Source: Marinobacter daepoensis DSM 16072
Lineage (GTDB): Bacteria > Pseudomonadota > Gammaproteobacteria > Pseudomonadales > Oleiphilaceae
Assembly (NCBI RefSeq): GCF_000421165.1
Contig: NZ_ATWI01000008.1
Location: 620,001-684,000 of the forward strand
DNA: 64,000 nt
Direction of reading: 5' to 3'
Below are positions 43,264 through 51,867 of the stretch, piece by piece. Made by a program: the position numbers and the translations under genes. Every line of letters begins with the position of its first letter. The stretch's first letter is position 1. The notes beneath the pieces were generated by a model that was not told the DNA's origin, did not search any database, and saw only the letters and a program-made list of their open reading frames with translations.

Positions 43264-44996
43264 CAGAGGATCTCCGTGGTTTGAGAAGCGGCCGGAGCAA
43301 GGGCCGGGGCATTCAGTTTGGGGGCGCTGGGAGCATTTGCCCGTTCTACATGGTTGCCGCCATCTTTTGTGAGATAGGAGCGGGCAAAGTGTTCCTGGTT
43401 GCTGGGTTCGGACACCGTTTCAAGGTGGAACCAGTCGGCTTTGCAGCGCTCAGGCGTTATGTCCAGGACCATATAGCCACGGTGGTAAAGGTCGACCCAT
43501 TTCAGGTGTCGGTTCAGGGGGATCAGGGCGGCTGCAGCGAGGTCAGAGAGCCCTTTGGTGGGGGCGGCCGGGGAGGTAACGGCAGGCGTGACAAACTCTA
43601 CCGCCAGCGAGCCCTCTCCGGTAAAGCGGTTGTATGACAACAGGTTGCCTGGGTCCATCGCAACATCCATGGCCCAGGAGCTGTGAATGTCGCCGGTCAG
43701 CATCACGGCGTTATTCAGCCCCATGGCTTCCAGGCGCCCGAGAAGGTTTCGTCGGCTGACCTCATACCCATCCCATTGATCGAAGTTGAGCTGAGCGCCG
43801 CCGCCAAGATGCCAGTTCGGGTTGTCCGGAAGCGTGCCGAGTGTCAGGGGGGAAACCATGATCTGTTGCCCGATCACGTGCCATTGGGCGCCCCGGCTGC
43901 TGGATTTCTCCAGCTGATTGAAGAGCCAGCGCTCCTGTTCGTGCCCAAGAAGCTGGCGAGACGGGTCGCGGGCGTCCCAGGAGGTCGAAACCTGCTCGTC
44001 ACGGCCAACAAGCCGTGTGTCCAGCATCATCAGCGAGAGCAATTGCCCGAATTCGAAGTGACGATAGATGCGGATTTCATTGTCGGGGTCCACGCGGCGA
44101 ATGGGCATCCACTCGAAATACGCTTTGACGGCTGCACGTTTCCGGTCCGGATAGTCGCCTTCACCAGCTTCAGGATTGTGGTTTTCGGCGCCGTCTTTCC
44201 ATGCGTTGTTGGTGATCTCATGGTCGTCCCAGACGCAGATAAACGGGTGTTGTCGATGACATTCCTGCAGATCGCCATCGGTGCGATAACACGCGTAGCG
44301 TCTTCGATAGTCCTCAAGCGAGACAATCTCGTGGGGTGGATCGATGGGGCGTTCTTCCGCGAGATTTTTGTCGGCGTACTCGCCCTGAGCATACTCATAG
44401 ATGTAATCACCCAGATGGATCACCGCATCCAGGTCTGAGCGGTAAGCCACTCTCCGGTAGGCGTTAAAGTATCCGTAGGGGTAGTTGGAGCAGGAAACGA
44501 CCGCAAGGCGAAGATGATCTGTTGGTTCGCTGGGGGCCGGTGTGGTTCGGGTACGGCCCACAGTCGATCGATGCCCAAGCGACTCAAAACGATAGTAGTA
44601 AGTGGTTCCCGGTTGGGGCAGGTGGGCGTCAATTTTCACAGTGTAATCTGAGCCAGATCGGGCGTAGCCGATACCGTCATAAACAATGGTGCTGAAGTCG
44701 GGCGTTTCCGACACTTCCACGATAACGGGAATCTCATCCAGTCCCTCGGCAGTAATTCGTGTCCAGAGAATGACCTGGTACGCCAGAGGGTCTCCACTGG
44801 CAATGCCGTGAACAAATGGGTTTGGGCCGTTGTAATCCGGCATCTGATCACGGATGTTGTCCAGAGTATTGCCGGGTGGTTGGGCGGTATTGTCGCCCGA
44901 GCTGTTTGAGTTACTTGAGCTGCCGCCACATGCAGACAGCAGTCCGAGCGAGAGCCCGGCCGCGCTTGCATGAGTGATAAAATCTCTTCGTTTCAT
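43263..44996 (-). CDS. PhoD-like alkaline phosphatase, Tat lipoprotein
   Basis: A 577-residue PhoD-family phosphodiesterase/phosphatase. Tat signal (MKRRDFITHASAAG) with lipobox LLSACGGS. The N-terminal domain has HGIASGDPLAYQVILWTRI; the catalytic core has VSCSNYPYG, HLGDYIYEY, VWDDHEITNN and LTGDIHSSWA for Ca2+/Fe3+ binding. It is the first gene of a two-gene unit with the next phosphatase. The upstream region has a perfect 17-base palindrome but no convincing Pho box. Confidence 0.92.
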   Translation of the reverse strand: MKRRDFITHASAAGLSLGLLSACGGSSSNSNSSGDNTAQPPGNTLDNIRDQMPDYNGPNPFVHGIASGDPLAYQVILWTRITAEGLDEIPVIVEVSETPDFSTIVYDGIGYARSGSDYTVKIDAHLPQPGTTYYYRFESLGHRSTVGRTRTTPAPSEPTDHLRLAVVSCSNYPYGYFNAYRRVAYRSDLDAVIHLGDYIYEYAQGEYADKNLAEERPIDPPHEIVSLEDYRRRYACYRTDGDLQECHRQHPFICVWDDHEITNNAWKDGAENHNPEAGEGDYPDRKRAAVKAYFEWMPIRRVDPDNEIRIYRHFEFGQLLSLMMLDTRLVGRDEQVSTSWDARDPSRQLLGHEQERWLFNQLEKSSSRGAQWHVIGQQIMVSPLTLGTLPDNPNWHLGGGAQLNFDQWDGYEVSRRNLLGRLEAMGLNNAVMLTGDIHSSWAMDVAMDPGNLLSYNRFTGEGSLAVEFVTPAVTSPAAPTKGLSDLAAAALIPLNRHLKWVDLYHRGYMVLDITPERCKADWFHLETVSEPSNQEHFARSYLTKDGGNHVERANAPSAPKLNAPALAPAASQTTEIL

Positions 44997-45068
44997 GGAG
45001 TGCGTCCTATGGGGATCAAAGCGGTGAACCTACCTTCACCTTGTTACACTTTTATTTATTTTTTATTA

Positions 45069-45085
45069 AATCTATCGGATAGATT
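45069..45085. promoter_or_regulatory. Operator-like palindrome upstream of the phoD-like gene
   Basis: AATCTATC-G-GATAGATT, 73-89 bases before the minus-strand start at 44996. Its core CTATCGGATAG is repeated exactly at 63122, upstream of the polysaccharide export gene. Probably a protein-binding site; regulator unknown. Confidence 0.45.
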
Positions 45086-45127
45086 AATTTATGCTGAATA
45101 TTTTGGTGCGGTTACAGTAATTGAAGG

Positions 45128-45157
45128 GCAGATGCCAGGCTGGCGCCTGGCATCTGC
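45128..45157 (-). terminator. Terminator after the OmpA-family gene
   Basis: A 13-bp perfect stem (45128-45140 with 45145-45157) with a TGGC loop lies 10 bases after the ompA-like stop. The following bases on the minus strand are only weakly T-rich. Confidence 0.7.
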
Positions 45158-45167
45158 TGTTTCAGTC

Positions 45168-46277
45168 TCAGGGCGTTGCGCTCTGATCTTTCTTTACAAT
45201 TTCCGAGTATTCGCCAGAGACAATGGCTTCTACCCGGCGGTTCTGCGCGCGGCCATTTTCTGTCTCGTTTGTCGCAACGGGCTGAGACTCTCCCATGCCG
45301 GTTGTGCGGATGCGGTCTGCACTGATTCCGAATTCATCGATCAGCACTTTCATGACTGCACCGGCACGGCTTTTGGAAAGCTTCTGGTTGTAGGATGAAG
45401 GGCCGGTGCTATCGGTATGTCCTTCCAGGAGGATGCGTGACGTTGGGTACTCGCGCAGTGTTTTGGCCAACGTTTTAATCTGTGGATAGAAAGAGGGGAG
45501 GACTTCTGTCTTATCGTGTTCGAATTCGACGTACAGGGTCTCCTTGATTTCTCGGGTCAGTTCCTTGGCGCAGCCGTCCTTTTCTACCAGAGCACCTTCA
45601 GGAGTATCCGGGCACTTGTCACGGTTGTCAGGGATGCCATCGCCATCCGAGTCGACCGGTGGTGCCGACAGCTTGCTGAGGTCCAGAGGCTCACGACTCT
45701 TTGGTGCCGCAGGATACTGGCGACCGAACACGTAGTTCAGGCTGGCGAATACCTGGCCATCGGTGTAGGTGTCTTCCAGTTCAACCCGGCCTCGGATACC
45801 GGCTTCGGCCAGAATGCGTGGAGCGAGCATCGACTGAAGGCCTGCTTCAGCGTACAGCATGTGCTCGTTTTCTGAGTCAAAGCCGTCAGCATCAATATAG
45901 GTATGGCTGTATCCGGCACCGGCAAATGGGCGCCAGCCTCCCAGGCGGTAGAGGCTTGGGTGAATCCTGCCACCGACTGAGCCCCGGTAGAGGTCTGCGT
46001 CCCGGTCTGTATTGCGGGTTTCGGGCTGTGCCATGGAGCCCTGAATAAACAGGCTGGTGGTTGGGTTGAACTGATGGGTGTAATTCGCGCCTACTTCACC
46101 GTAATTGTGCAGGTCGTCTTTGGCGTCCGACTTGTCTTCGGAGTTGCCCGAGTCGACATAGCTTACCTCAATCCCCAGGCTGTCATAGCTTGAGGGGAAT
46201 TTCTGAGAGGCAAGAGAGGGGGCCGACACGGCAGCGATCAAGGCGGCTATCAGGGCTTTCTGAGAGGGTTTCGGCAT
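45168..46277 (-). CDS. OmpA-family outer-membrane protein
   Basis: A 369-residue protein with a signal peptide (KALIAALIAAVSAPSLAS) and an N-terminal beta-barrel of roughly 170 residues. A short calcium-binding-like TSP3 linker (DSDGDGIPDNRDKCPDTPEG) follows, then a C-terminal OmpA/MotB peptidoglycan-binding domain (LLEGHTDSTGPSSYNQ, RAQNRRVEAIV). This is OprF/OmpA architecture: a structural porin-like protein that anchors the outer membrane to the wall. Its gene stands between two regulatory gaps and is divergent from the tad locus. Confidence 0.93.
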   Translation of the reverse strand: MPKPSQKALIAALIAAVSAPSLASQKFPSSYDSLGIEVSYVDSGNSEDKSDAKDDLHNYGEVGANYTHQFNPTTSLFIQGSMAQPETRNTDRDADLYRGSVGGRIHPSLYRLGGWRPFAGAGYSHTYIDADGFDSENEHMLYAEAGLQSMLAPRILAEAGIRGRVELEDTYTDGQVFASLNYVFGRQYPAAPKSREPLDLSKLSAPPVDSDGDGIPDNRDKCPDTPEGALVEKDGCAKELTREIKETLYVEFEHDKTEVLPSFYPQIKTLAKTLREYPTSRILLEGHTDSTGPSSYNQKLSKSRAGAVMKVLIDEFGISADRIRTTGMGESQPVATNETENGRAQNRRVEAIVSGEYSEIVKKDQSATP

Positions 46278-46646
46278 GTGAACTCCTATTGATGGTTTTC
46301 TCTTTCAGTAAGGATAAAATTAATTATACTATAACGGAAGTTTAAGTTTTCTGATCTGTAGCTTTTGTGTGTACGTGTTCTTTGGTTTTCTTTATTTGGC
46401 TCGAAATGTGAGCAGTTTTCTGTGTGTCATTAAGTTGTAACACTTTGGTATTGGTTTATTTTTCAGCATTTTTCAGTGTTTCTCAGTTCTTTTACAAAAT
46501 TTTTCAATATCTTTGCTGACTAACAGGAGGGAAGGGAATAAAGTATTTTCGCTACTTTTTGTTGCAGTATTTCTCTATAGTATAGGCTAATTAAAACTGA
46601 ATAGACTCAGTTTTAGGAACTAAGTAAAAATTTGGGGGTTTGTGGT
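46278..46646 (+). promoter_or_regulatory. AT-rich divergent regulatory region before the tad locus
   Basis: The 369-base gap serves both ompA (minus) and flp (plus). It is AT-rich with many T runs on the top strand. TATAGT at 46576-46581 is a possible -10 for flp, with a poor -35. A perfect 9-bp dyad, TAAAACTGA-(6)-TCAGTTTTA, lies at 46592-46615, between that box and the flp start, and could be an operator or 5' hairpin. No gene is seen. Confidence 0.4.
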
Positions 46647-46856
46647 ATGAGGAAGTGTGCAATGTTGGCGTCCGGAAATAGCTTGAAGAAGCAGAAGGGC
46701 GCGTCGTCGCTCGAGTATGTCATGTTGGCGGCAGTTATCGTTGCGATTCTGATTGTGGTCTCCAACACCGGGCTGGGTGACACCATGGCCGATTTCTTTA
46801 CAGACCTGTTTGATACCGCTTCCGGCACCGTCAGTGGTGAAAGTAGCGGCGGTTGA
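46647..46856 (+). CDS. flp: Flp-type prepilin
   Basis: A 69-residue class IVb Flp prepilin, the subunit of the Tad pilus. The leader ends KKQKG and the mature protein begins ASSLEYVMLAAVIVAILIVV, with Glu5 and Tyr6 that define the Flp motif, followed by a short glycine/serine tail. The ATG at 46647 has GGGGG at 46634-46638 as a ribosome site; a TTG at 46632 is an alternative. It is cleaved after Gly by a prepilin peptidase, not encoded nearby. Confidence 0.92.
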   Translation: MRKCAMLASGNSLKKQKGASSLEYVMLAAVIVAILIVVSNTGLGDTMADFFTDLFDTASGTVSGESSGG

Positions 46857-46904
46857 GGCTGGCACCGTAATGGTGTCTTCGTTAAGTGAGCGAATGAGGT
46901 AGCC

Positions 46905-47345
46905 ATGCTGAGCCTGAGCAGGCATTCCGGAGTCGTGTCTCTGGAGTTTGTGTTTGTTTTTCCTTTGCTGGTTGCATTGCTGTACGGCGGTGCGGTCTAC
47001 GGCATGCTCTTCTTTCACAAGGCGGAGATGCAGGAGGCGGTGGATAAAGCCGTCGCCTCCGTGTTCTACCTGGATCGCCGTCAGTTCAGTAATTTTGGCG
47101 ACGAAGTGCTGTTTCACAGCGAGGCTGCGTTGGAGCAGCTGAGCGAGCGCTTACCGCAACGGGTGCGTTCCCGGATTTCTGAGCAGCAATGTCGTGAGGT
47201 TTCCGACAGTGGGGTGGCGATTCTGGAATGCTCGCTGATGATTTCTGGCAAGGAGCCTATGTTGCCCCAGCTGAATCTTGGGGCGTTGGGGCGCTTCCCT
47301 CCCCAGCCAGAGAGTATGACGGTGAGCGCCAGCGTGGCGTTTTAA
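46905..47345 (+). CDS. tadE: TadE-like pseudopilin
   Basis: A 146-residue minor pilin-like protein. The N terminus is short and charged and is followed by SGVVSLEFVFVFPLLVALLYGGAVYGM, with the conserved glutamate in the hydrophobic helix expected of TadE/TadF proteins, and by a soluble part with two cysteines. TadE is processed by prepilin peptidase and is needed for pilus assembly. The ATG follows GAGGT. The gap to flp is 48 bases. Confidence 0.85.
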   Translation: MLSLSRHSGVVSLEFVFVFPLLVALLYGGAVYGMLFFHKAEMQEAVDKAVASVFYLDRRQFSNFGDEVLFHSEAALEQLSERLPQRVRSRISEQQCREVSDSGVAILECSLMISGKEPMLPQLNLGALGRFPPQPESMTVSASVAF

Positions 47346-47391
47346 TGGCGAAATAGCGCAGATAGACAAAACAAGGACAGGAAGGTGAATC

Positions 47392-48309
47392 ATGAGGACG
47401 AGGTTTGTAACTACCTTGCCCGCTTTGGTGCTGGCGGTGTTGGCCATTGTGTTGGCGATTGTCGGGCTGATGCGTTATGAGCAGAAGCCAGTCGAAGCCG
47501 CGGTTGTAGAAAAGAACGACGTGACATCGGAGCCTGAGCCGGCCGCTGTATTCACCTACGTCTTTGCGGTCGAGAATATTGAAGCAGGGCAGAAGTTGGT
47601 GCCGGAGCTGTTTCAGAGTGTTGAAACGGCTGCAGAGCTTGACGGTGCCTTGCTGAAGGAGGATGTCCCTTTTGGTGAAACCCTCAAGGTGCCTGTCAAC
47701 GCTGGTATGCCGCTGACCCGCAGCGCGCTTGAAGATGTCAGCGACCTTGCCCGGGTGTTGTCGGTGGAGGAGCGGGCCATGGCGTTTGATCTGAACCCGT
47801 TGTCCGGTATTGGTGGCCTGCTGGTGCCAGGGGATCGGGTGGATGTGATCGCCACGTTCCGCAGTGATTCAAAAGATATGGCATCCAGCTCCGTTATTCT
47901 GAGTGACCTGGAAGTTCTGGCGATTCGTGGCCTGTTGGATCCCCGGGCAGAGCCAGAAGACGACGACCGGAACAAGCGCAACGCAACCATGGTGCTTGCG
48001 GTGCCCCGGGAAGATGTTGGCAGGCTCGCCCTGGCATCGGCTGAAAGCCATCTGCGATTTGTGGCTTCTTCCAGAGAGATTGTGGTGGACGCCTTGTCCG
48101 AGCCGAACGATCAGGCAGCCACAGCGTCGCCTGAAGAGATGAGGAAAGCAAACGTCGCGTTCCTGTCTGAGATTCGCCCCCGGTCCCCTGAGGCGATAGC
48201 CAAAGAAGAGGCGAAGAAGCAGCAGGAGGAGAAGAAAAAGAAAGAGGATCCCGGGCACAAAGTGCACGTTTTTGAAGGTTCAGGTACAAGGACAGTTTAT
48301 GTTCGCTAA
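47392..48309 (+). CDS. cpaB: Flp pilus assembly protein CpaB/RcpC
   Basis: A 305-residue protein with one N-terminal membrane helix (ALVLAVLAIVLAIVGLM) and a periplasmic SAF-like domain (FAVENIEAGQKLVPELFQ, FGETLKVPVNAGMPLT, FDLNPLSGIGGLLVPGDRVDVI). CpaB/RcpC helps assemble or gate the secretin, and may bind the cell wall. A lysine/glutamate-rich stretch precedes a short C terminus. Its end overlaps the rcpA start by 11 bases. Confidence 0.93.
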   Translation: MRTRFVTTLPALVLAVLAIVLAIVGLMRYEQKPVEAAVVEKNDVTSEPEPAAVFTYVFAVENIEAGQKLVPELFQSVETAAELDGALLKEDVPFGETLKVPVNAGMPLTRSALEDVSDLARVLSVEERAMAFDLNPLSGIGGLLVPGDRVDVIATFRSDSKDMASSSVILSDLEVLAIRGLLDPRAEPEDDDRNKRNATMVLAVPREDVGRLALASAESHLRFVASSREIVVDALSEPNDQAATASPEEMRKANVAFLSEIRPRSPEAIAKEEAKKQQEEKKKKEDPGHKVHVFEGSGTRTVYVR

Positions 48310-49480
48310 CATCAGGCATCGTTTGATTCAACGTGTTCTAACCCCTCTCCTGGTTTTGTTCGCAGCGACGCAGGCAGCATTGGCTGCGGGCGATGAGCCC
48401 ATCTTGCTGGCGCCAGGGCAGCAACACGTTCTTCTGTTTACTAAATCGCTTGAGAAGGTTGCGGTAAGCGCTCCCGAAGTGGCTGCAGTGCAGGTCTCTG
48501 ATGTCAACGAAGTGCTTGTGACGGCCCATGACATTGGTGAGGCAACGGTCCGGGTGTGGCTCAAAGGTGTCGATCAGCCGAGAGAAACCCGTTACCTGAT
48601 CACGTCTACGGCTGGTGTGCGGCATCAGGCTCCCATGCAGGTGCAGACGGATATCCGGGTGGTGGAAGTAAACCGCAAGGAACTCAACACCCTGGGTGTC
48701 TACTACGCCAAATTGTTCAATAACGGAAGCAACAGCTTTGGCATGGCTCCTCCTGGCAGCGGGTTCCGGGGCTTTGGCGGCGTCACTCAGGCGGCGGAAG
48801 GCATCGGTTCGGAGGGCTTCAACTTGTTTGGGTTCGGTTCCAGTTCCATGAGTATTGTCAACGCACTTGAATCCGGCGGTTTTGCCTACACCCTTGCCGA
48901 GCCGTCCCTCGTCAGTCTCAGTGGGCAGAGAGCAACCTTCCTGTCCGGTGGCGAATTCCCCGTTCCCGTCTCCAGTGACAACGGCGATGTACAGATCGAT
49001 TACCGGGAGTTTGGTGTGAGTCTGTCTCTGACCCCGACCGTTGTCGATGAAAACCAGATCATCCTGAAAGTGGCTCCGGAAGTGAGTGAGCTGGATTTCT
49101 CCTCAGGCGTGACCACGTCCGGCGTCTCAGTTCCCGGGCTCAGTATCCGCCGCACGGAGACGACCGTCTCCATGGCGCCGGGGGAGAGTTTTATCATCAG
49201 TGGCCTGGTCAGCCGGTCGACGTTCAATAACAGTGACCGCCTGCCGGGCTTGGGTAATATCCCGATTCTGGGGGCTTTTTTCAGGTCTGACCGCGTCGCC
49301 AATGATGAAAAAGAGCTGATTATGGTGGTGACGCCTCACTTCGTTAGCGCCCAGAAAGAGCTGCCGGAGGAAGCCGCGAATTTTGGTAAGCGGTACGAAT
49401 ACGGAAGCACCGAATGGGGCGATATGTTCATGAACTCCAGGGACGGCACAGAGCCGCTCGAAAGTGGCCTGAGCTGGTAA
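48299..49480 (+). CDS. rcpA: Flp pilus secretin RcpA/CpaC
   Basis: The outer-membrane channel of the Tad system, 393 residues. It has a signal peptide, a BON/pilus-formation N domain (ILLAPGQQHVLLFTKSLEKV), then the secretin domain (ALESGGFAYTLAEPSLVSLS, GGEFPVPV, RLPGLGNIPILGAFF, LIMVVTPHFV). The start at ATG 48299 has AAGGA at 48288-48292. The gene overlaps cpaB. Size is slightly small but complete for the family. Confidence 0.94.
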   Translation: MFANIRHRLIQRVLTPLLVLFAATQAALAAGDEPILLAPGQQHVLLFTKSLEKVAVSAPEVAAVQVSDVNEVLVTAHDIGEATVRVWLKGVDQPRETRYLITSTAGVRHQAPMQVQTDIRVVEVNRKELNTLGVYYAKLFNNGSNSFGMAPPGSGFRGFGGVTQAAEGIGSEGFNLFGFGSSSMSIVNALESGGFAYTLAEPSLVSLSGQRATFLSGGEFPVPVSSDNGDVQIDYREFGVSLSLTPTVVDENQIILKVAPEVSELDFSSGVTTSGVSVPGLSIRRTETTVSMAPGESFIISGLVSRSTFNNSDRLPGLGNIPILGAFFRSDRVANDEKELIMVVTPHFVSAQKELPEEAANFGKRYEYGSTEWGDMFMNSRDGTEPLESGLSW

Positions 49481-49493
49481 GGAGACAATCAAA

Positions 49494-50663
49494 ATGAACG
49501 AAACTCTGATTTGTGTTTCTGATGATATCGGAGTCCGTGTCTGGCTGGACCGGGTACTCGACAACGAGTGGGCATTGGAATGTGTCTCTTCTTCCGATCT
49601 TTCAAGAGTCAGTCGGCTGGTTCAGGCCACCCACGCTTCCGTGGTGATGGTTGCCGTTGCAGATGATGAACCAGAGAAATCGGTAAAGCTGTTCTCCGCG
49701 ATTCAGAAGGCCAACCCGGATACCCATCTGGTGGCTGTTGCTTCCCATGTATCTCAGGACTTGCTGTTGAGGGTGATGAGGGCTGGTGCCCGTGATTGCC
49801 TGATCATGGCAGCGGATTCCGAAGTTGCGAAAGAGCGTCTTCAGGCTCTTTCTGGTAGTGGCCCGCGCAATCACTCGGCGAAAATCCGGTATCACGATCA
49901 GAGCATCACGATGATTGTGGGGGCCTCTCCGGTCGTCGATACCCGGTTTTTTGCGCAAAACCTGGCGAATGAAGTCAACCGGCTACCGTCAACCGGAACG
50001 GTGCTGGCTATTGATGCGTTCGCGCCCGACGGTCGCACCTTCTACCTGGATAGCCTGAATCGTATCTCTCTGAACGAACTCGTCAGTCGCACAGATGTGG
50101 TTGACCACTCGTTTGTCAGTACCGCTCTCGAAGAATACGCGACGGGGTTTCGTCTGTTGTCTGGCGACATCGGGCGGGAGGCGCTTACCGGCGACGCGTC
50201 AGCAGATTTGTTTATCGCGTTGTCTCAGCTGGCGGAACTCTTTGATCACGTAATCCTGCATGTCGGAACTCCGGAGGCCCAGGCCTGGATGAGAATTATG
50301 GGTGCCGATATCTCACGCTTGATCGTTGTGTCCCACCCGGTTGTTAATCAGGTGCAACAGGCAGAAAACCTGGTTAAGGGCTGCCATGATGTTCTCAACC
50401 CGCAATGTGACATTCACTTTGTGATTGATGGCCATGAGAAGCGCGCCAGCCTGAGCGTCAGCGAAATCGAGAAACGGCTGGATCTCACCTGCGACCTGAC
50501 CTTACCGATGGAATGGCAGAGTCGTCTGGACTCGATCAATGCGGGCATTCCTCTGACATCCTTGCCGAGACGCTCCGGGTACCAGAAACAGCTTCAGCGA
50601 TTTGTGGGTAATCATTACTCCGCCACTGGCAAGCCAGCGGGAAAACGGCGGCTGTTCAAATAG
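49494..50663 (+). CDS. tadZ: TadZ/CpaE-like localisation protein with degenerate P-loop
   Basis: A 389-residue protein with an N-terminal receiver-like domain (about 1-125; DDIGVRVWLDRVL) and a ParA/MinD-type ATPase-like domain. TadZ places the Tad machine at the pole. The P-loop reads MIVGASPVVDTRFFAQNLAN: the deviant GKGGxGKT lysine and threonine are missing, so ATP binding is doubtful. The order and position (between secretin and tadA) make the assignment solid despite this. Confidence 0.88.
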   Translation: MNETLICVSDDIGVRVWLDRVLDNEWALECVSSSDLSRVSRLVQATHASVVMVAVADDEPEKSVKLFSAIQKANPDTHLVAVASHVSQDLLLRVMRAGARDCLIMAADSEVAKERLQALSGSGPRNHSAKIRYHDQSITMIVGASPVVDTRFFAQNLANEVNRLPSTGTVLAIDAFAPDGRTFYLDSLNRISLNELVSRTDVVDHSFVSTALEEYATGFRLLSGDIGREALTGDASADLFIALSQLAELFDHVILHVGTPEAQAWMRIMGADISRLIVVSHPVVNQVQQAENLVKGCHDVLNPQCDIHFVIDGHEKRASLSVSEIEKRLDLTCDLTLPMEWQSRLDSINAGIPLTSLPRRSGYQKQLQRFVGNHYSATGKPAGKRRLFK

Positions 50664-50687
50664 CAACTGGGATGACGGAGAGACCAC

Positions 50688-51866
50688 GTGGCAACGCGAA
50701 TCGATGAAGAGTACCAACAGTTAAAAAGGCAGGTGCACGCCTATCTGGTGGAAAGGCTGGACGAAGAAGGGGTCGAGGTTGAGCGCACGGAAAAGTCGAA
50801 GCTGGATGCCTTTGTTCAGGTAAACGTTGCGCAATACATCAATACCCACCGCATTCCGTTAGCGGCGTCTGATCAGTCGATGCTGGCCCGTGAAACCATG
50901 GACGAGATCGTTGGGTACGGGCCGCTGGAGCCTTTGTTGGCCGATGGCCAGATCAACGACATTCTGGTGAATGGCCCCAGAAGTGTCTTTGTCGAAGTGG
51001 CTGGCGTTCTCCAGAAAGCGCACACCCGTTTTATCGACGACGAGCACGTTATGCGGATCATCCGGAGGGTACTGGCGCCTCTCGGACGGCGGCTGGATGA
51101 AAGCAGCCCGATGGTCGACGCGCGCCTTCCTGATGGATCCCGGGTGAATGCGATTATCCCGCCTATCGCGCTGGATGGTCCTTCCATCTCCATTCGGAAG
51201 TTCACAAACAAGCACCTTACCGCATCCGATCTGGTGAACCGTGGCTCCATGACCCGGGAATGCCTCGACTTGCTGATATCCATTGTTCAGGGTCGTCGAA
51301 ACCTTCTGGTCAGTGGCGGTACCGGCACCGGTAAAACCACCATCCTGAACATGCTCAGCCAGTACCTTCCCAAAGATGAGCGGATCGTGACCATTGAAGA
51401 CTCTGCGGAGCTTCAGCTGGAACACCCCCACATTGTCCGCCTGGAAACCCGGCCGGCCAATGCGGAAGGCTCGGGGCGAATCAGTGCCCGGGAGCTGGTG
51501 ATCAACGCGCTCCGGATGCGCCCGGATCGCGTCATTGTGGGTGAGGTTCGGTCTGGTGAAATCATCGAGTTGCTGCAGGCCATGAATACCGGGCATGAGG
51601 GGTCGATGAGTACCATCCACGCGAATACCTCGAAGGATGCGCTGATCCGTATAGAAACTCTGCTGGCGGTGAATGGCTACGATGCTGGCGAAAGAGCCAT
51701 AGGGCGACTGATCAGTTCTTCCCTGGATGTGATTGTTCAGCTGGCCCGCCTGCCCAGTGGCCGTCGCCTGGTGAGTGAGATCGTTGCCCTGACACCAACC
51801 AAGGACGATCCGTACCTGTCCAGAACGCTCTACCGCGCAAAAGAGCTTTCAGAAGTCGAGGCCTAG
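50688..51866 (+). CDS. tadA: Tad pilus ATPase TadA/CpaF
   Basis: The hexameric motor ATPase of the secretion-ATPase superfamily (392 residues). Conserved parts are MDEIVGYGPLEPLL, RLPDGSRVNAIIPP, Walker A SGGTGTGKTT, IVTIEDSAELQL, Walker B region MRPDRVIVGEVRSGE and the histidine-containing HEGSMSTIHANT. The start is GTG 50688 with CGGAGAG ahead. It drives both assembly and, in some systems, retraction of Flp pili. Adjacent to tadB (one-base gap). Confidence 0.97.
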   Translation: MATRIDEEYQQLKRQVHAYLVERLDEEGVEVERTEKSKLDAFVQVNVAQYINTHRIPLAASDQSMLARETMDEIVGYGPLEPLLADGQINDILVNGPRSVFVEVAGVLQKAHTRFIDDEHVMRIIRRVLAPLGRRLDESSPMVDARLPDGSRVNAIIPPIALDGPSISIRKFTNKHLTASDLVNRGSMTRECLDLLISIVQGRRNLLVSGGTGTGKTTILNMLSQYLPKDERIVTIEDSAELQLEHPHIVRLETRPANAEGSGRISARELVINALRMRPDRVIVGEVRSGEIIELLQAMNTGHEGSMSTIHANTSKDALIRIETLLAVNGYDAGERAIGRLISSSLDVIVQLARLPSGRRLVSEIVALTPTKDDPYLSRTLYRAKELSEVEA

Positions 51867-51867
51867 T

